Below, one piece after another: positions 10,311 through 21,900 of a stretch of DNA of 64,000 bases. Position 1 is the first letter of the stretch; each line of letters begins with the position of its first letter. Origin of the DNA: Nakazawaea peltata (lineage: Eukaryota; Ascomycota; Pichiomycetes; Alaninales; Pachysolenaceae). Made by a program: the position numbers and the translations under genes. The DNA lies in the NCBI GenBank assembly GCA_001599355.1, contig BCGQ01000001.1:437135-501134 (forward strand). The letters run 5' to 3'. Under the pieces are notes generated by a model. That model was not told the DNA's origin. It searched no databases and saw only the letters and a program-made list of their open reading frames with translations.

Positions 10311-10994
10311 TCAAACTAATATACCATAGAATTCCAGTCTACCATGACTAAGGCTCTCCCATTGGACTATGAACCGATCACTGATAGGTTTCATGAGTTT
10401 TCCACTTATACTTAATTTCTTAACTCTCAGTAAACTTTCAATATAAATGATCTTTGTAGAGCAAATATTGAAAAATTTGAGCACTACAATAAGATAAGAT
10501 AAAGTAGCCAGAGTACCTGGACCATTGACGAGGAGTACGTCTGGAAGCAGCGATTTTAACCAGAGGATGAGTAAGATCTTGAGCGTGGCAGCCAATGAGA
10601 CTATCGAATTTTTCACCGATAGAAGTAGAGGTTCCCTTACATTTCTTGCTCTTGGAAGTATAATATAATTGACTACCTCATTGTGGAGGGTATCCATTTC
10701 GAAGTCCTTCAATTTGAGGATGGATGTATTATCACCTGAAGATACTACGTATCTTCGAGTGATTGTTCTTAAGAATTCTGGCTCAAATTGAGATAATATC
10801 CTGAACATCTCTCCAGTATGACCACCAGAGCCTAAGAATATCATCAACTTTTTGTCTTGTAAGTCATTAGAAACCAATGGCTCTGTTGGGTATTGGTGGA
10901 ATCTTGTGGCAGGAAGTATCACAATGAGACGCAAAATCGCCATTGTGAAAAACAGAGTCACCACGCAGAGAAATGAGACATAACTATCAATCAT
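10311..10994 (-). CDS. ALG14: UDP-GlcNAc transferase membrane anchor subunit Alg14
   Basis: 227 aa from the ATG at 10994 (MIDSYVSFL). Alg14 recruits catalytic Alg13 to the cytosolic face of the ER, where the pair adds the second GlcNAc to dolichol-PP-GlcNAc. A hydrophobic anchor fills residues about 3-28. The nucleotide-sugar transferase motif GSGGHTGEMFRIL follows, then VLLVNGPGTLATLSYL and KIIYIESLLRVKKLS. All are Alg14 hallmarks. The C-terminus (RLEFYGILV) also matches the family. About 143 bp separate its 3' end from the RING gene start. Confidence 0.95.
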   Translation of the reverse strand: MIDSYVSFLCVVTLFFTMAILRLIVILPATRFHQYPTEPLVSNDLQDKKLMIFLGSGGHTGEMFRILSQFEPEFLRTITRRYVVSSGDNTSILKLKDFEMDTLHNEVVNYIILPRARNVREPLLLSVKNSIVSLAATLKILLILWLKSLLPDVLLVNGPGTLATLSYLIVVLKFFNICSTKIIYIESLLRVKKLSISGKLMKPISDRFIVQWESLSHGRLEFYGILV

Positions 10995-11301
10995 CTTTGT
11001 CACTTATCTGTTATGTATAGTGTCTTGTAATTAGCAGCTTTGAATAATTTAAAACAAAAGCCCACAAAAATTCATTTTTTACTGGACTTTAAATTTCTCT
11101 TTTCGATAAATTAGTGCATTTGAGGAACTATTTAGTAAAATTAGAGCAGTCATCGGAGAGAAGGAAAAAGGAGGCCCCGGATTTTCAAAGTACTTTTAAG
11201 CATGTGGGAGGGAGATGTGGGGAGGTTATGGTGGCCGAAAAGGTGCTTAGCGGAGAGGAGCTGGGGGTAACGATTAGAACAATACGGCTTATTCAGAGGT
11301 T

Positions 11302-11346
11302 GTACGGCACTTGGTCGTATAGCGCTTGGTAGTATGGCACATTTTA
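11302..11346. repeat. 15-bp tandem repeat, three copies
   Basis: Units gtacggcacttggtc, gtatagcgcttggta and gtatggcacatttta. No function is evident. Confidence 0.65.
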
Positions 11347-11898
11347 TTGTTGCAACCATGTGAAACAATTTGGCCGCACGACTACTTAACTTGTTATATA
11401 TTGAAGATAAGTGAAATAATTGGATGTTTTAGATGCACCTCCTATCAAGAAGATTAATCGATAAAAAGATCTCTAAACTAAGTTGAAAGTACAAGATTAC
11501 CTGTTGAAGTTTGGTTCAACCCCACCTCACAATTGTATCAGATCTTGGTTGCTGATACAGCTATTACTGACATGTACATGACCATGGCAACCTAGTAGAA
11601 TTTTGAAACTAAGTATCATCAATTATTACGTAAAGATGGATTCTAGAAGAAAAAGTGTGATGCTGCTGCCTAGTGTTTTTTGCGTGTGACTTAATCATTT
11701 TTTCTTTGATCACGGTTAGTAAAGGGAAATAGCAAGAAAAATGACCTAATTATTGCGTAAGTGCGATGAGTAATCACGGATAACAGAGGGTTTTTTCGGA
11801 GCAGAAATGAAAAAATTACTCGGTTACTATGGAGAAGAACAAAAAAGAAATTCGATCCATTTGTCAGAAGGTTGCTTACCCCCTTTTTCAAAAAATTG

Positions 11899-11904
11899 TA
11901 TAAA
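11899..11904 (+). promoter_or_regulatory. TATA box of the small RRM gene
   Basis: TATAAA lies 77 bp before the ATG at 11981, a usual yeast spacing. Confidence 0.55.
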
Positions 11905-11980
11905 TTGATCCTTATCAGCCCGTCTTCGAAGAATTATTTCAATCTTCATTCACTAATACTCAGATACAAAATAACTTATA

Positions 11981-12238
11981 ATGAACTTCAAAATGGCTTC
12001 CGTTATCGCTTCCAGTCTTCCGCAAACTGTCACTAACGATGAGATCAAAGAGTTTTTCGCCTTCGGCGGTAACTCTGTACAAGTAGAGGAGATCACTCCT
12101 TTGGATAACCATCACAAGACAAAGACTGTCAGAATTCACTACGATTCTAGTGATCCTCTTTCAAATGCTTTGTTGTTAAACGGTACCGACTACAAGGGTT
12201 CCACCATCAGAGTGGTTGATGAGTCCGCTGGTTTCTAA
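11981..12238 (+). CDS. Small stand-alone RRM-type RNA-binding protein
   Basis: 85 aa from the ATG at 11981; a second in-frame ATG at 11993 would give 81 aa. It is essentially one RRM fold. Strand beta1 is VIASSLPQTV, helix 1 is TNDEIKEFFAFGG, the beta2-beta3 region holds VQVEEITPLDN and TVRIHYDSSD, helix 2 is PLSNALLLNG and beta4 is STIRVVDESAGF. The pattern resembles the N-terminal RRM of fission yeast Vip1-type proteins, but the long C-terminal part of those is missing. Codons are of the preferred type and a good TATA box precedes it, so it is probably well expressed. I do not recognise a named orthologue. A missed downstream exon is possible, but no convincing donor is seen. Confidence 0.7.
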   Translation: MNFKMASVIASSLPQTVTNDEIKEFFAFGGNSVQVEEITPLDNHHKTKTVRIHYDSSDPLSNALLLNGTDYKGSTIRVVDESAGF

Positions 12239-14099
12239 GCCTTTTGGTTGCCTTTTAGGCGCTTTTTTGCAATATTCGCAACGATTTAACGATCCATAGC
12301 AATTTCGCTTTTTAATGCTTCTCACGACCACGAAAATAGCTTTTCAGGAGTTGTTCTTTCAGTTTATAAATTATGATATCAAGTTTCATGTTTCAGAGTT
12401 ATCTATATATATTCATTAATAAATGGTAGAGCATATTATCAAAATATTTTGCGCAGTTGTAGAACTGATAACTTGCGTGCGGCTGATCATGGTAGATCAG
12501 TTTTGTTAGTTGAGGCCGAGGAAGGCTTAATTCACTATTGAGCAAGAGAAAGGAAAGACTTAAAGAAGAACTTAAAACTTATTTAACTAATTTAAACTCT
12601 GGATGGTATTACAGAGAACATCTCATATAACTTAATAGACCTATAGATCCCCACATGTTTATAAACTAGTCAAAATAAAGAGTCTCATGATGACTATTTG
12701 TTCTTGCTCCGCAAAACCCGGAAGGCTCATTTACTCCGCAAGCTCCATCTCTGACGTAAGGGAAACCACCAGCGATAACAAGAAATGCATGTTTGCCTGT
12801 AGATTTTTCGTTTGCCACTGAACATGCATCTTTTGCCCCTTTCAATAATATCTCCTGCAATAGCTTCTGCCCCTTCTACACTCTATCACGTTTATTCCCT
12901 TTCTCAGGGTCAAGTTTTGTATCTACTGAGCAATATTTTCGGTGTTAATGCACAAATTCAAAAAAATCTCTCCCCCGACTAAAATCCTACGGCCGTAGCG
13001 CTATCATTACTTCAATAAAGGCAGGTGATTTTCAATCCAGGCAGGTCATCGGGTGGCGAATCTGTCGATGCACGAATTATTTTCGAGTTGCAGGCCCGAG
13101 AACAAGCTGGTGGCTAAGCTCAAGCAGCAAAGACTACTGGATCTGATTCGTGATGTGTCCTATGATCACGGAACAGAATTAACACTACACGGAGCTGACG
13201 AGCAACTGTTGAGGCCATCGAGCTTCACCAGATGTTTTTCTGGTATTTCAGTCGTAGTCCTCACTAAAGAATTTTTCTACTTCCAAACCTTATTCCCGAT
13301 GGATCACCTCCGAAACACAAGGTTTTGCCTCATCTCTATAGTAGAAGTTAACGGGGAGAAGCAAATATTTGCCCTTCTTTTTGCCCTGATTACTTTCTGG
13401 AACGGTTGGCGCTTAACTGAAGGTTTGACTTTTTTGTAGTTATAAAGACTCGTTTTCGCATTGAGATTGTTCCGTTTTGGGAATTGATAGGAATTTTAAA
13501 CGAATTGCTTACAAATGCGAAAGGGCAGAAGGGCGAAAACGGGGCCATGCGCTCGTTGAGATCGCCAGAGAAATAGTTATTTTTCAAACCCTCTTGCATT
13601 CGTACTTGTTGAGTAGGGCAATTCCTCTTGTTGCCCAGTATTGGCATTTGTTTTACATGCAGTACACGGTGGCTGATTACAAATAGGGGTCTCCCAACAA
13701 GTGCGGCTGCTTTTTTTGTCCCTCAAATAAAGGGCAAAAAAGTTTATATGCACAGTATCGAATTGTTAAAGGGCATCAAACTGGCCCTCTTAGCAAATCA
13801 TAACCCTTACTGAGAAAAAAGAAAGGCAGATATTTTTTGCTACTATGCCTGAAAAGGACACAAATTTTGATACCCAATTTAAAAAAAGAAATGAATCAAT
13901 ATCATATATAATAAATGAGTATTCTTCGTTTCACTAACGCCTGCGGCTGTTGATACATATTGTTACATTGAGATTTGAAGATTGTTTTTGATAATTTTTA
14001 TTGGTGAGGTAACTTGATTGTCTCGCCTTTAAGAATTGCTCCCCCAGAAACTTTCATAAAGTTTCCTTTTATTTTTATTTCTAGTCTTCAATTCTCCTA
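12239..14099. other. 1.9-kb gene-poor region upstream of the Zn2Cys6 factor gene
   Basis: No gene is supported. The longest frame (13068-13439, about 123 codons from an ATG) has no motif I know and overlaps other frames of similar quality. The region holds a perfect 12-bp palindrome CTACGGCCGTAG at 12987-12998 and many A/T runs. It most likely serves as a long promoter for the regulator at 14100, or holds unrecognised non-coding transcripts. Confidence 0.5.
12987..12998. promoter_or_regulatory. Palindrome CTACGGCCGTAG (copy 1)
   Basis: A perfect 12-bp palindrome with abutting CGG and CCG half-sites, the type read by Zn2Cys6 dimers. It recurs identically at 41010-41021. Confidence 0.5.
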
Positions 14100-15964
14100 A
14101 TGTCGTACCCTGGTGCCGTCCTGCTGGCAGGAAAAGGTCCAAAGTTCACAAAGAGATCTCACAAAAAATCAAGAAATGGTTGTGTCACATGCAAACGTAG
14201 AAGAGTTAAGGTATGTTTTTTTCACTCCCCCTTTTAATTCCCTTTTTCCCTTTCCCTGGTTGAATACTAACAGTGATGCGATGACGCTGAGAGAAATGGG
14301 GTCTTAGAGGAAGTTTTCTCGAGAACTTTATTTCTCTGTAGTTATTGCTAGTTTAGTGTGATGAAAGTCATCCCAGTTGTCTGAATTGTGTAAGGAGAGG
14401 GACAGAATGTGTTTATACGATAGCCACTGCTGTCAGATCTTCACCTGAAGAGTCATTGGAGACCACACCAAAATCAAGTTCCCAGAGCTTTGAACCTTAT
14501 AGTCATAATAGTTTTATTATTGACTGTTTTGATTCGTTGGTAGACCAGCCATTGGACTTTTTCCCCCAACAGACGCCATTCACAGGTGGTGTAAATCAAA
14601 ATATACAAGCTAACGAGCAAAATGACCCCCAAAAAGGTGTTCCTTCTTTGTCATTTTCTCCGGATTCCACTTCTGGTTCATCTTCTGGGTCTAGTATTTC
14701 CGTGCCCGTTCTTGATAATAATTTATACAGTTATCAGTCACGTGGGAAAGTTATGGATCCCCCATCAACAAATAGCTCTGCATTTGATGATTCTGTCAGT
14801 ACCCCATCAAGTTACAGTAGTTGGTTTGGATCTGCAGCTAAATTGATTGCCGCCCCACCAACCCCTGCAAATCTTATAGATCCTGACATTTTGGCACAAG
14901 AAATTGTTTTGAATTCAAATGATGCTCAGAAGAAGTTTCCTTCATATATCAATGATTCAAAGATCAACAACAGAATATTGCATTATTATTCAACTTCCTT
15001 GTCTGAGAGATTTGGTCCAATCAAGGATATTCAGTTTGCATGGAGTCAAGTCTTGGTGACAAGTTTCCGTTATGATTTCCTCTTCCATATTTTGATCTCT
15101 GTGTCCTCGCTTTTCTTGTATGAGGAGGCTGTCCTCGGCAATTCTCCATATCATCCCCCATCGGAAGATCCAAAGGAATATTTATTGATTGCCCAGTTGA
15201 ATTATCAGCAATTCCTTCGTGCTATCAAGATTGCAACCTCCGAGAAGATACTTGATCCTCAAAAACTGTTTTGTATCTTAGCTGCTAGTATGTTCCATAT
15301 GGTACATTACCTTATAAGCGATGAGTTGACGGTTGGCGATTCTGGATTTTTTCAAATCAGTTCCAATCTTTGTGACATGATGGGGGAGATTAAAGCTGGT
15401 GCCGTTGAGTGCACAGTCGGCAAAGGTACAAAATTATTGTACTACAACCCATTCAAGTCCGATGCTGTTGTTCATACTCAAGATTCGTACTTCCCATCTT
15501 ACTTGTATCAATTAACAAGATTACCTCAATCTGAAGCAGATGTGATGGAATCCTACGATGGTGTAGAGGAAATTTTGAGAGACGAGAGAACTAGTTTTGA
15601 GCGGTCTAATTATGCAGATGACCTTGAACTGGAAGAAGAGGCTATCAGATTCGCTGTCAATGTTTTGAAAAGAGAATATCTGTTGATTTTGAATGCTGAT
15701 CATCCAGAAGACGATCCGTTAAAGCTGCTCTCGAGATTCCCATCTTTACTGCCTTCTCGTTTTGTTAAATTGCTCAGATCACATGACTACAGACTGTTAA
15801 TCATAGTGGCACATTACATCATGATGTTGCTGTCGATTGAAAAAAATAAGTATCCGATCATTTGTTTACAGCGTGAAATTATTCGTATTGATTCTGTATT
15901 GGATGATAATTACAAACTGTGGTTGGATATTCCAAAGAAGGTGCTCTGTATGGAGGAGTTCTGA
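14100..15964 (+). CDS. Zn2Cys6 transcription factor, one intron inside the zinc cluster
   Basis: Exons 14100-14210 and 14357-15964 give 572 aa. The 146-nt intron (donor GTATGT, acceptor TTTAG) splits the zinc cluster just before its third cysteine. The joined cluster is C28-x2-C31-x6-C38-x6-C45-x2-C48-x6-C55, preceded by KKSRNGC as in Upc2-like factors. A Ser/Pro/Gln-rich linker (about 70-190) leads to a helical regulatory region of fungal type (IQFAWSQVLVTSFRYDFLFH). Residue 46, inside the cluster, is encoded by CTG and so is read as Ala. The only TACTAAC (14265-14271) is 85 nt before the acceptor, with several AGs between, so the acceptor deserves RNA evidence. Target genes are unknown. Confidence 0.88.
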
Positions 15965-16299
15965 TTCTTTTCCATTTGCTTTTATTATTTGCTTTTCTCT
16001 GCTGATTAATATATCCATTGCTAAATAACGTATTAAAAATATACTTGTACATATTGTATGAAGAAGTTGTAGGAAATTCTTAGTGAGCCTGAGGGTTTTT
16101 CCATCTCGTCTCGTAATCCTTGCCCCTCCCCTGCCCCATCACTATCCCCTTCACTTATCCTAACCCCCCTTGACTCTGCACCCCTTCTTTATTCTCCTCA
16201 TTTACACGACCTTCTTCCATAGAAAAATTTTTCTTAACTGAGAAGACTCATCAAGCTCAAAATCAAGACACCAACAGGTATTCAACCAACAATAGCACC
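15965..16299. promoter_or_regulatory. GCD6 promoter region
   Basis: 335 bp. It has a C-rich coding-strand tract at about 16115-16195, then GAAAAATTTTTC at 16222-16233, then the ATG 67 bp on. Confidence 0.55.
16222..16233. promoter_or_regulatory. RRPE-like palindrome GAAAAATTTTTC upstream of GCD6
   Basis: Perfect 12-bp palindrome identical to that at KRS1, starting 78 bp before the GCD6 ATG. Confidence 0.65.
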
Positions 16300-18444
16300 A
16301 TGCCGCCAAAGGCCAAGAAGCAAAAAGAGATCGTCAAAGATGAGCGGTTGCAGGCAGTAGTGTTGTCCGACTCTTTCGAGACTCGGTTCATGCCATTGAC
16401 TTCCGTTAAGCCAAGATGTCTTTTACCTCTCTGTAACGTGCCATTGATCGATTATACACTCGAGTTCTTACTGCAACTGAAGGTAGATGAGGTGTTCTTG
16501 ATGTGTGGATCTCACGCGGATCAAGTCCAAGACTATATTGACCAGCATTGGAACTCTCCTTCCACCCCCTTCAAAATTAATACCATCATGTCTCCTGAGT
16601 CCCGTTCCATTGGTGATGTCATGAGAGATATCGATAATAGAGGTTTGATTACTGGGGATTTCATATTGATTACTGGTGACGTGATCTCCAATATTGATCC
16701 TGAGAAGGTTCTTGAAGCCCATAAACTGAGAAAACTGTCCGATAAGGATTATGTCATGACCATGGTCTGTGCTGAACTGTCTCCGTTACATAGAACTAGA
16801 TCTATCGAGCCTGCTACTTTTACCATGGACGCCAATACTGATAGATGCTTATTTTACCAGGATATTGCCCCAATCAACACATCACGTAGTGCCATTTCTA
16901 TTGACCCAGAATTATTAGAGGGCGTCGATGAGTTTGTCATTAGAAATGATTTGATCGATTGTCATATCGATATTTGTTCACCAATTGTGCCTCAAATTTT
17001 CACCGAGAACTTCGATTATCAAAACTTGAGACGTGATTTCGTCAAGGGACTTCTAACCTCCGATATCATCAAGAAGTCTATCTACACTTTTGTCACTGAG
17101 AAATATGCTGCCAGGGTCGAAAGCTGGAAGACTTATGACTCCATTTCTCAAGATGTCATGGAGAGATGGTGTTACCCGGTACTGCCGGATGCCAATTTCT
17201 TGAAGGATCAGACTTATGTATATGAACCTAACCATAATTACAAGGAGAACGATGTCAGATTATCGCAGTCGTCAAAGCTTGGATCTTGTGTCGTTATAGG
17301 ATCTAATACTTTCATTGGTGATGGAACTAGTATTTCCAAGACTGTTATTGGAAGAAATTGTCGTATTGGAAGAAATGTCACTATCAAGAACTCGTATGTG
17401 TGGGATAACACCACCATCAATGACAACTCCACTATTGAAAACTCGATAATAGCTTCGAATTGTACAATCAACGAGAATGTATGTTTGGAATCTGGAGCAG
17501 TACTTGGTTTTAACGTTGTAATTGGAGCCAATATGACAGTTCCAAAGTTCACCAGAATCAGTGCTGAGAAGATCGAAAGACTTTCAGATTCTTTCGCTGA
17601 CATTGATAGTGAAGATGATGACAGTTTGATGGAATCCAGTTCCATTAAGACGGGAATCACCACTACTTCTGATAGTAAAAATTACGAAAAGCAAATTGTA
17701 GGAGAAGAAGGTGTTGGATTCGTTTATCAATCTGAAGCTGAAGACAGCGAGGACGAAGATGATTCTCATTATAATGGTTTAGTAGTTGAGATGGACGATT
17801 TATACTTATCAGACACTTCGATTATCAGTACAAAGAGATCTAAAAAATCTAAAAGAAGATTCTCCTCAGCAAGTTACGCTACTGAAGATGATGGTAGTGG
17901 AGCCAGTGATGATGACGACGATGAAGAGGAAGATTTCAATAAAGAAGCCCTTGCTACCGTTGAAAGAGCGTTGGAAAACAACCATGACTTGGATACGGCT
18001 CTTTTGGAATTAAACACCTTAAGAATGTCGATGAACGTGTCATATCATGAAGTTAGATATGCCACATCCAAGCTGTTGATCCTCCGAATCTTACACTTTA
18101 TCAATACCAAGACCTTGAATGTGAAACAAGCAGTGGAAAAGATTTTCAACCAATGGGGAGATTTATATAAAAGACAAATCTTTGAGAAACAAGAACAAAT
18201 GGATTTGTTATTGATCTTGGAAGATATTTGTCAGGAATTGGGCGATATCAATGCTGGAAACATCTTCACTATTCTGTTAAACGTTTTATATGACAAAGAA
18301 ATTGTTGAAGAAGAGGAGATTCTCAAATGGTGGGGTACCAAACCGGAGAATGAGTCAACTGCCGTACGCAAAGTGGCTCAAAAATGGATAGAGTGGTTAC
18401 AAGATGCTGAAAGTGAGGATGATGACGAATCCGATGACGAGTAA
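16300..18444 (+). CDS. GCD6: eIF2B epsilon subunit (GDP-GTP exchange factor)
   Basis: 714 aa (S. cerevisiae 712). This is the catalytic subunit of eIF2B, which reloads eIF2 with GTP. The nucleotidyl-transferase-like domain is at about 15-270 (RFMPLTSVKPRCLLPLCNVP, TGDFILITGD). Left-handed beta-helix repeats lie at about 325-430 (VIGRNCRIGRNVTIKNSYVW). An acidic linker follows, then the C-terminal W2/HEAT catalytic domain from about 540 (ALLELNTLRMSMNVSYHEVR), ending in WIEWLQDAESEDD. Codons 58 and 60 are CTG and align with Ala in EFLAKA of the S. cerevisiae protein, supporting the altered code. In S. cerevisiae GCD6 neighbours TCP1 and UPC2; here CHK1 and CDC42 intervene. Confidence 0.98.
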   Translation: MPPKAKKQKEIVKDERLQAVVLSDSFETRFMPLTSVKPRCLLPLCNVPLIDYTLEFLLQLKVDEVFLMCGSHADQVQDYIDQHWNSPSTPFKINTIMSPESRSIGDVMRDIDNRGLITGDFILITGDVISNIDPEKVLEAHKLRKLSDKDYVMTMVCAELSPLHRTRSIEPATFTMDANTDRCLFYQDIAPINTSRSAISIDPELLEGVDEFVIRNDLIDCHIDICSPIVPQIFTENFDYQNLRRDFVKGLLTSDIIKKSIYTFVTEKYAARVESWKTYDSISQDVMERWCYPVLPDANFLKDQTYVYEPNHNYKENDVRLSQSSKLGSCVVIGSNTFIGDGTSISKTVIGRNCRIGRNVTIKNSYVWDNTTINDNSTIENSIIASNCTINENVCLESGAVLGFNVVIGANMTVPKFTRISAEKIERLSDSFADIDSEDDDSLMESSSIKTGITTTSDSKNYEKQIVGEEGVGFVYQSEAEDSEDEDDSHYNGLVVEMDDLYLSDTSIISTKRSKKSKRRFSSASYATEDDGSGASDDDDDEEEDFNKEALATVERALENNHDLDTALLELNTLRMSMNVSYHEVRYATSKLLILRILHFINTKTLNVKQAVEKIFNQWGDLYKRQIFEKQEQMDLLLILEDICQELGDINAGNIFTILLNVLYDKEIVEEEEILKWWGTKPENESTAVRKVAQKWIEWLQDAESEDDDESDDE

Positions 18445-18993
18445 TTTAATATTACATATAGGTTAATTATAGGATAGAAATTAGTATGTAGTACACTACC
18501 TTTCCCCACGTTAATTTTCACTAGTCAGTGGAGCTTAGCACAAGCCTCGGTGTAGAGCAGTTATGAAGGGTAAGTAGTAGCGCGGTAGGGTATGATCTGT
18601 GGGCTCCACTTAACGTAATATCGGTTTGAAGCGCATCTAGACCTCGAACTCCGTCCAAGATCAGCCCCTCCACTGCACCAAGATGTAATCACTCACTCTG
18701 TCCCCTATTATGCGGCTCATGCATCCCGGATTTTCCTTAGTTTGCTTCAATGCGCGAAGGTTCAGTACGGAGAGAGCAGAGCTGCACCTGCTGCATATTG
18801 CGCTAAGTAAAGTTGCTTACCATTTAGGCTGGCTCGGGAATTATTGTGAGCTTTAAGACGGAAATCTGCAAGTGTTATGTATTGTTAGGCTGACAATATT
18901 TTTAGGTGTATCAAGAAGTCGCTTAAGTTTGTGCCGTTTTTTAAACTTTATCTTCATCTGGTTATATTTGCAAAGAGGTGGAGTTTAAGAGTT
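18445..18993. other. GCD6-CHK1 intergenic region
   Basis: 549 bp, the CHK1 promoter. It is relatively GC-rich for an intergenic segment, at about 18530-18800. I looked for tRNA boxes and found no complete A/B box pair. No gene is seen. Confidence 0.55.
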
Positions 18994-21900
18994 ATGTCGA
19001 TAGATCATCATAGCCCGAGAATGAGTACGCCGAGTGTGGCCAGTAGTAGCTCAAGTCGGTCGAGATTTGGGCGTTCCAACTTGGCTCGTAAGGGAGCCGC
19101 TAGATCGTTCATTCAGAGAGCCTCACATGAACCAAGAAGTTTGGATGTCGATGATACTAAGAGGCGGGTACTCCCATCTCTTCGAGAGATGAATCTGGAT
19201 GCCATGGTGGCCAATAAAGATATGATCGAAGGTTATACTCTACTTAGTAAAGTACCACCATATACACCATCGCTTGTGGTGAGGTATAGAGCTGTTGATA
19301 ATGAGACTGGGGAGAAGGTATTGATTAAATACTCTCCATATTCTTTTGATGCTACGAGTCCATTCTCCAAGCTCTTGAATGAATGGCATCTTTTATCGGG
19401 GGCTTCTACAAAGCTGGCCAATTCCCAGTGGATGGATAATGTCTCCAATTTCAGACAACCTACTCCAATTACACTTCCTAAAGGTATACCAGGAGTGTTG
19501 TATCCTTCCAAATTGTTATATTCCAAAGAGACAGGTGCATGTGGGTTGGTTTATCCTAATGACAGAGAGCTTATCCATTTCAAGGAGAGATTTTGTAAAG
19601 TTGCAGATTATCCTGGTTTCATTAGTGGCAGAGCTGTCAAATCGCAGACCCATGAACTGACTCGTAAACCAGCTCCTCGTACACAGAATGAGGTTATTGA
19701 GATTTTGGAAGCGGTCATTAAAGTACTCAAAATCTTAAAGCCAATTCATGACATGGGCATCACTCATAATGGACTCACCTCATGTAGTTTATACATAGAT
19801 ATTAAGACTGATGAGACGTTTATTGGACAATGGGACTTCTCGTTCAGTAGGTCCATGGAAAGTTGTGCTAATGGTTATAGAGCAACCAACAAAGACTTAC
19901 TCAACACTTTATTGATCTATGCCTCGCCAGAAGCTTTAGGTAATTTCAACCGTCTTTGCGATTTCAGATCAGATTTCTATTCTACAGGTATGATACTTTA
20001 CGAATTACTTGTTGGATTTCCTCTGTTCCAGATAGATTCATCTGATGATATCATTAAGCTGCATCTTTCCAGCGTTCCTACAGAACCACATCTCATTGCT
20101 CCATGGATTTCTAAGAAATTATCAGATCTGATCATGAAGTGTTCTTCAAAACTTCCTACTGAGAGATTCCAAGATGCTGGTCTGCTTATTAATGTTTTGA
20201 CCGAGTGTATATATGAGATTGACTCATCCATTCCTAAAGACCCACTTTATCCATTCCCTTCCAAACCAAGATTCATCTCCCCAAAGACCCCCATCGATAG
20301 AGTCGATGACTTAAATCGATTAATTCAACTTTATGAGAAAAATAAAGAGGGGTTCCATAATGTCTTGGTTATTGGAGAGAAGGGAGCGGGAAAGTCGTCT
20401 ATTTTAGGAGATTTTAGAACGTATCTCATCACTTCAGGTAACATCTTATATGCGGAATGGACCTACGAGAAGATGAGAAGTACTAGCTCGTCGTATCGGT
20501 GCTTTATTCAGATCATCAGATCCACACTTCAACATATTATAAGTGCCGGGCCTGCTCTGCTTCGTAAATGGAAACCTTTAATATCACGAAAAATTGATCC
20601 CGACATTGGAATCCTGATCAATGTGTTCCCAGAGATCAAAAGGTTCATAGATTCTAAATTACTTGAGAAGAAAAGTACCCAGTTCCTTGAAGAATCACAT
20701 CTTGATGTGTTGCCCTACAAATTTGAGTCAAAATTTGAGTACATTATCAAAAGATTCTTCTTTGTGTTCGCAACGTACGGAAATTTTGGGTTCACTCTTT
20801 TAATGGATGATGACCAGTTCCAACTCCGCAGTGAGCGTCAGCTTTTCGAAGAAATCAAGGGCTATATTCTTACCCATAGTCAAGGGAAAAAACCAGCTAA
20901 TTTAAGAGTAGTGTCTACTATTTTACTGGGAGAGAGTTACAGAGCTTTCCCGACCTTGACCACTAAAGAAGATATTTTCAGATTAGCCGAGACCGAATGC
21001 CTCGAACTTTCTCCTCTCTCTCTTAAAGGGATTCAACAATGCTTACGTGAATTCTTCCCCCTGAGAGATTCTGCAGAAGCCATCGAATTGGCTCAGTTAG
21101 TCCATGAAAAATATTTATTCACCCGAACCCCCCTCGCCTTAAAAAGTGTGCTAACGCGCTTCGCTTTAAAGGGTCTGTTCAAAATTGATAATTCCAGAGC
21201 AATCTTCGACTATTCGGAATTTAAAGGAGAGAAAATCCCCTCTTCGTATCATTCGTATTTCGATTTTTTGATCGAATTTATTGATCATTATCAACTTTGC
21301 TCGGAGATATTGAGGTTTGCCGCATGTATTTGCAAGGGGAACACTTTTAATTTGTATGAGCTCTCTGCGGTGACCGGATTAAGTCTTAAAGAAGCATACT
21401 TGGCCATCTATCCGGCAGTTTCCTCCTCACTAATTTCCCCAATCGGTATCGATTATAAAATCCCCTTCCATTTGGTTGAAGAAGACCCCCTGCTCTCGAT
21501 CATCCCCTTTTCTAAATTAGAACGCCTCGCAACTAATTGTAGTTTTGAATTCGTCCATGATTCTCTTCAGGATTATGTACTTTCCGAGATCTTGAGTGGT
21601 GATCAACTTAAAGAAATGCATAGGTTATGTGCCTTAAGGCTCTACGATGCCATTGATCATTTCGAAGATTTAAATTATGGTAGTCTTATTCATATAACTA
21701 GACATTTTATTGAGTCCAGTGATGTTGCGCGCCCCGAAGAGCATGATATTTATGCGGATGTCTTAATTATCGGAGGGAAAATCCTGTATGAAAACTACGA
21801 CTTTAATCTCGCATTGATATATTTCAAGGCAGCCAGGCAATTCGTAGATCCTTTGCTTGATACCGACGAAAATCTGGCGACAGTAAGACGGTTAGATTTG

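Larger units (their letters stand above)
10995..11980. other. Gene-poor spacer between ALG14 and the RRM gene
   Basis: 986 bp. The left part is the ALG14 promoter and the right part the RRM promoter. Two overlapping opposite frames of about 72 codons (11114-11368) show no recognisable protein. A 15-bp tandem repeat lies at 11302-11346. GCGATGAG (11763-11770) is identical to the PAC element core, and a TATAAA lies at 11899-11904. Confidence 0.6.

Noticed and set aside
11315-11321. TCGTATA strings (also 62538-62544) as Upc2 sterol response elements
   Set aside because: A 7-bp word is expected several times by chance on two strands of 64 kb, and neither site is near a sterol gene.
12666-12860. 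Small minus-strand cysteine-containing frame
   Set aside because: No ATG start, no signal peptide and no family I can name with confidence.
13068-13439. Plus-strand frame of about 123 codons
   Set aside because: No recognisable motif, ordinary for chance in a 1.9-kb spacer, and overlapped by other frames.
18620-18670. TTCGA-containing arm-like sequence between GCD6 and CHK1
   Set aside because: No matching stems or A box. I found no tRNA gene anywhere, so the expected tRNA-Ala(CAG) is not in this window.
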